A DNA stretch of 64,000 nt from Nostoc carneum NIES-2107 (GTDB lineage Bacteria; Cyanobacteriota; Cyanobacteriia; Cyanobacteriales; Nostocaceae): contig AP018180.1 of NCBI GenBank assembly GCA_002368155.1, positions 682,001 to 746,000 on the forward strand. The letters are read 5' to 3'. Of this stretch, positions 62,789 through 64,000 are shown in pieces. Numbering within the stretch: position 1 is the first letter of the stretch; every line of letters begins with the position of its first letter. The position numbers were made by a program, and so were the translations under genes. A model generated the notes under the pieces. That model ran no database searches, was not told the origin of the DNA, and saw only the letters and a list, made by a program, of their open reading frames with translations.

Positions 62789-64000
62789 TTATGAGACGTA
62801 AACAAAAGAAGAGCTTGTGAGGCTCACGTTGGTAGTAGTTCCCTGCACAACTGCAATCAACTCATCACTAGAGTTAAACAGTTTATCGCTATTGGTATCT
62901 AAGTAAATGCCAACACCTGCAAGTTTATCAACAGTGGTACCTAGCACATAAGAATTGGCATTACCGCTTAACTGAATGATGTCTTCTGCACTATTGAAAT
63001 CTGTAATCAAGGCATAATCTTGCAATCCAGCAGTGTTATTATCACCGTCATTGTAGAAGGCTTGTTTTTCGCCTAAAACAAATTTATCCTTGCCCAGACC
63101 GCCTGTGAAGACATCAATAGTACCTACACCAAACTCAGTAACGTTATCTACACCAAGTAAGTAATCATTACCAGCGCCACCATCGAGTTGGTCATTGCCG
63201 ATGCCACCATAAAGGTTGTCATCGCCGACTTCCCCAAATATTGTGTCATTTCCTGCACTACCATACAGCAAGTCATTACCAATGTCGCCAAATAGGCTGT
63301 CATCGCCGACTTCCGCGTATAAGATATCATTACCTGCACCGCCATACAGGGAGTCGTTGCCATTACCGCCAAACAGTTGGTTACTGCCATCGCTACCCAT
63401 GAGTGCGTCATCGCCATTGCCACCAAACAAGGTGTCATCACCAACTTCCGCATATACTGTGTCGTTACCGTCACCACCATACAGCTTGTCATTGCCATTG
63501 CCACCAAATAAGGTGTCATCGCCAGCTTCACCATATAGGATGTCGTTGCCATCACCACCGTATAGCTTATCGTAGCCGTCGCCAGCAGTTAAGGTGTCAT
63601 CACCAGCACCACCGTACAACAGATCGTCGCCAAGACCACCTTCTAGGTAGTCGTTACCGCTACCGCTATTGAGTATATCGTTGCCAGCGCCACCTTTGAG
63701 GGTATCATTACTGTCGCTACTTTCTAAGTAGTCATTGCCATCACCACCGTCAAAAATACTGATGCCAACGCCACCAAAGATAGTATCGTTACCAGCACCA
63801 CCTAATAGAGTATCGTTACCAACACCACCATCTAAGTAGTCATCACCCAGACCGCCATCTAAACTGTCATTACCCAGACCCCCATCTAGGCTGTCATTAA
63901 AGGCACCACCGACTAAGGTATCATCGCCAGCTTCACCGTATAGTTTGTTGTTGCCGTCAGCACCATAGAGTTTGTCATTGCCAGTACCACCATATAAGGT
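62789..64000 (-). CDS. RTX repeat (haemolysin-type calcium-binding) protein, C-terminal part
   Basis: The minus-strand frame is open from the window edge to the stop at 62789, giving 403 residues. The upstream two-thirds is a long run of nonapeptide repeats such as GGAGNDTLYG and GGDGNDILYG, the beta-roll that binds calcium. The final 120 residues are not repeats: VFTGGLGKDKFVLGEKQAFY, DYALITDFNSAEDIIQLSGN, and a hydroxyl-rich end (SLTSSSFVYVS) typical of a type I secretion signal. The start lies beyond 64000. Export through the ABC/HlyD pair at 12.6-17.3 kb is plausible. Function depends on the missing N-terminus. Confidence 0.92.
   Translation of the reverse strand, partial: TLYGGTGNDKLYGADGNNKLYGEAGDDTLVGGAFNDSLDGGLGNDSLDGGLGDDYLDGGVGNDTLLGGAGNDTIFGGVGISIFDGGDGNDYLESSDSNDTLKGGAGNDILNSGSGNDYLEGGLGDDLLYGGAGDDTLTAGDGYDKLYGGDGNDILYGEAGDDTLFGGNGNDKLYGGDGNDTVYAEVGDDTLFGGNGDDALMGSDGSNQLFGGNGNDSLYGGAGNDILYAEVGDDSLFGDIGNDLLYGSAGNDTIFGEVGDDNLYGGIGNDQLDGGAGNDYLLGVDNVTEFGVGTIDVFTGGLGKDKFVLGEKQAFYNDGDNNTAGLQDYALITDFNSAEDIIQLSGNANSYVLGTTVDKLAGVGIYLDTNSDKLFNSSDELIAVVQGTTTNVSLTSSSFVYVS

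Noticed and set aside
63216-63575. Plus-strand Ser/Pro-rich frame opposite the RTX gene
   Set aside because: It is the complementary reading of the GGxGxD repeats and has their periodicity; the minus-strand RTX gene explains it.

Overview
The window comes from a filamentous, probably heterocyst-forming cyanobacterium of the Nostoc/Anabaena/Calothrix type. The evidence is a psbA gene for photosystem II D1, the 5' end of a Nostoc-like phosphoenolpyruvate carboxylase, a CBS-CP12 Calvin-cycle regulator, very frequent HIP1 octamers (GCGATCGC), heptanucleotide short tandem repeats between genes, and a large set of multidomain signalling proteins. No tRNA, rRNA, CRISPR array, prophage or intact transposase gene was seen.

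Layout. 0-7 kb: 5' end of ppc, a small membrane protein, an SGNH-type protein plus MBOAT acyltransferase pair (probable polysaccharide O-acetylation), then psbA with a strong terminator. 7-10.6 kb: a CHASE2-GGDEF-EAL cyclic-di-GMP protein with a secreted DUF928 protein upstream. 10.6-12.6 kb: about 2 kb with no convincing gene but with terminators and a possible small RNA. 12.6-17.3 kb: a type I secretion ABC exporter (cNMP-binding domain and inactive C39-like domain) with its HlyD adaptor. 18-39 kb: a long, almost entirely + strand region described below. 39.8-44.5 kb: a DUF732-like secreted protein, a short NB-ARC protein and a Ser/Thr kinase fused to a periplasmic binding-protein domain. 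45-49 kb: ligA, a GH26-like secreted protein and a zinc-ribbon/FHA protein. 49-56 kb, minus strand: a multi-PAS/GAF histidine kinase, a PATAN-REC regulator and a REC-wHTH-Hpt-REC-REC regulator. 56-59 kb: lptA, lptB and lptF/G-like genes. 59-64 kb: CBS-CP12, an Asn/Thr-rich membrane-anchored protein, an AraC-OGT fusion and the 3' part of an RTX repeat protein.

The most interesting stretch is 18-39 kb. It holds a sigma-70-like regulator, a DUF1822 protein, a membrane CHAT-CHASE2 caspase-like protein, a secreted DUF928-like protein, a probable PEP-CTERM protein, two tandem two-partner-secretion exoproteins (TpsA) with nearly identical C-termini, an exported TPR-CHAT protease, a soluble histidine kinase, a membrane protein resembling that kinase's dimerisation domain but with Tyr in place of the phospho-acceptor His, and a NarL-type response regulator. 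A related sequence (TGCATAAGT, then a pyrimidine run, CAGAA and an A/T-rich hexamer, at fixed spacing) lies upstream of three of these genes, which suggests co-regulation. I infer a surface-exoprotein and caspase-like-protease system under an unusual two-component circuit. No TpsB transporter is present in the window.

All calls were made by reading the sequence and its translations. No database search was run.
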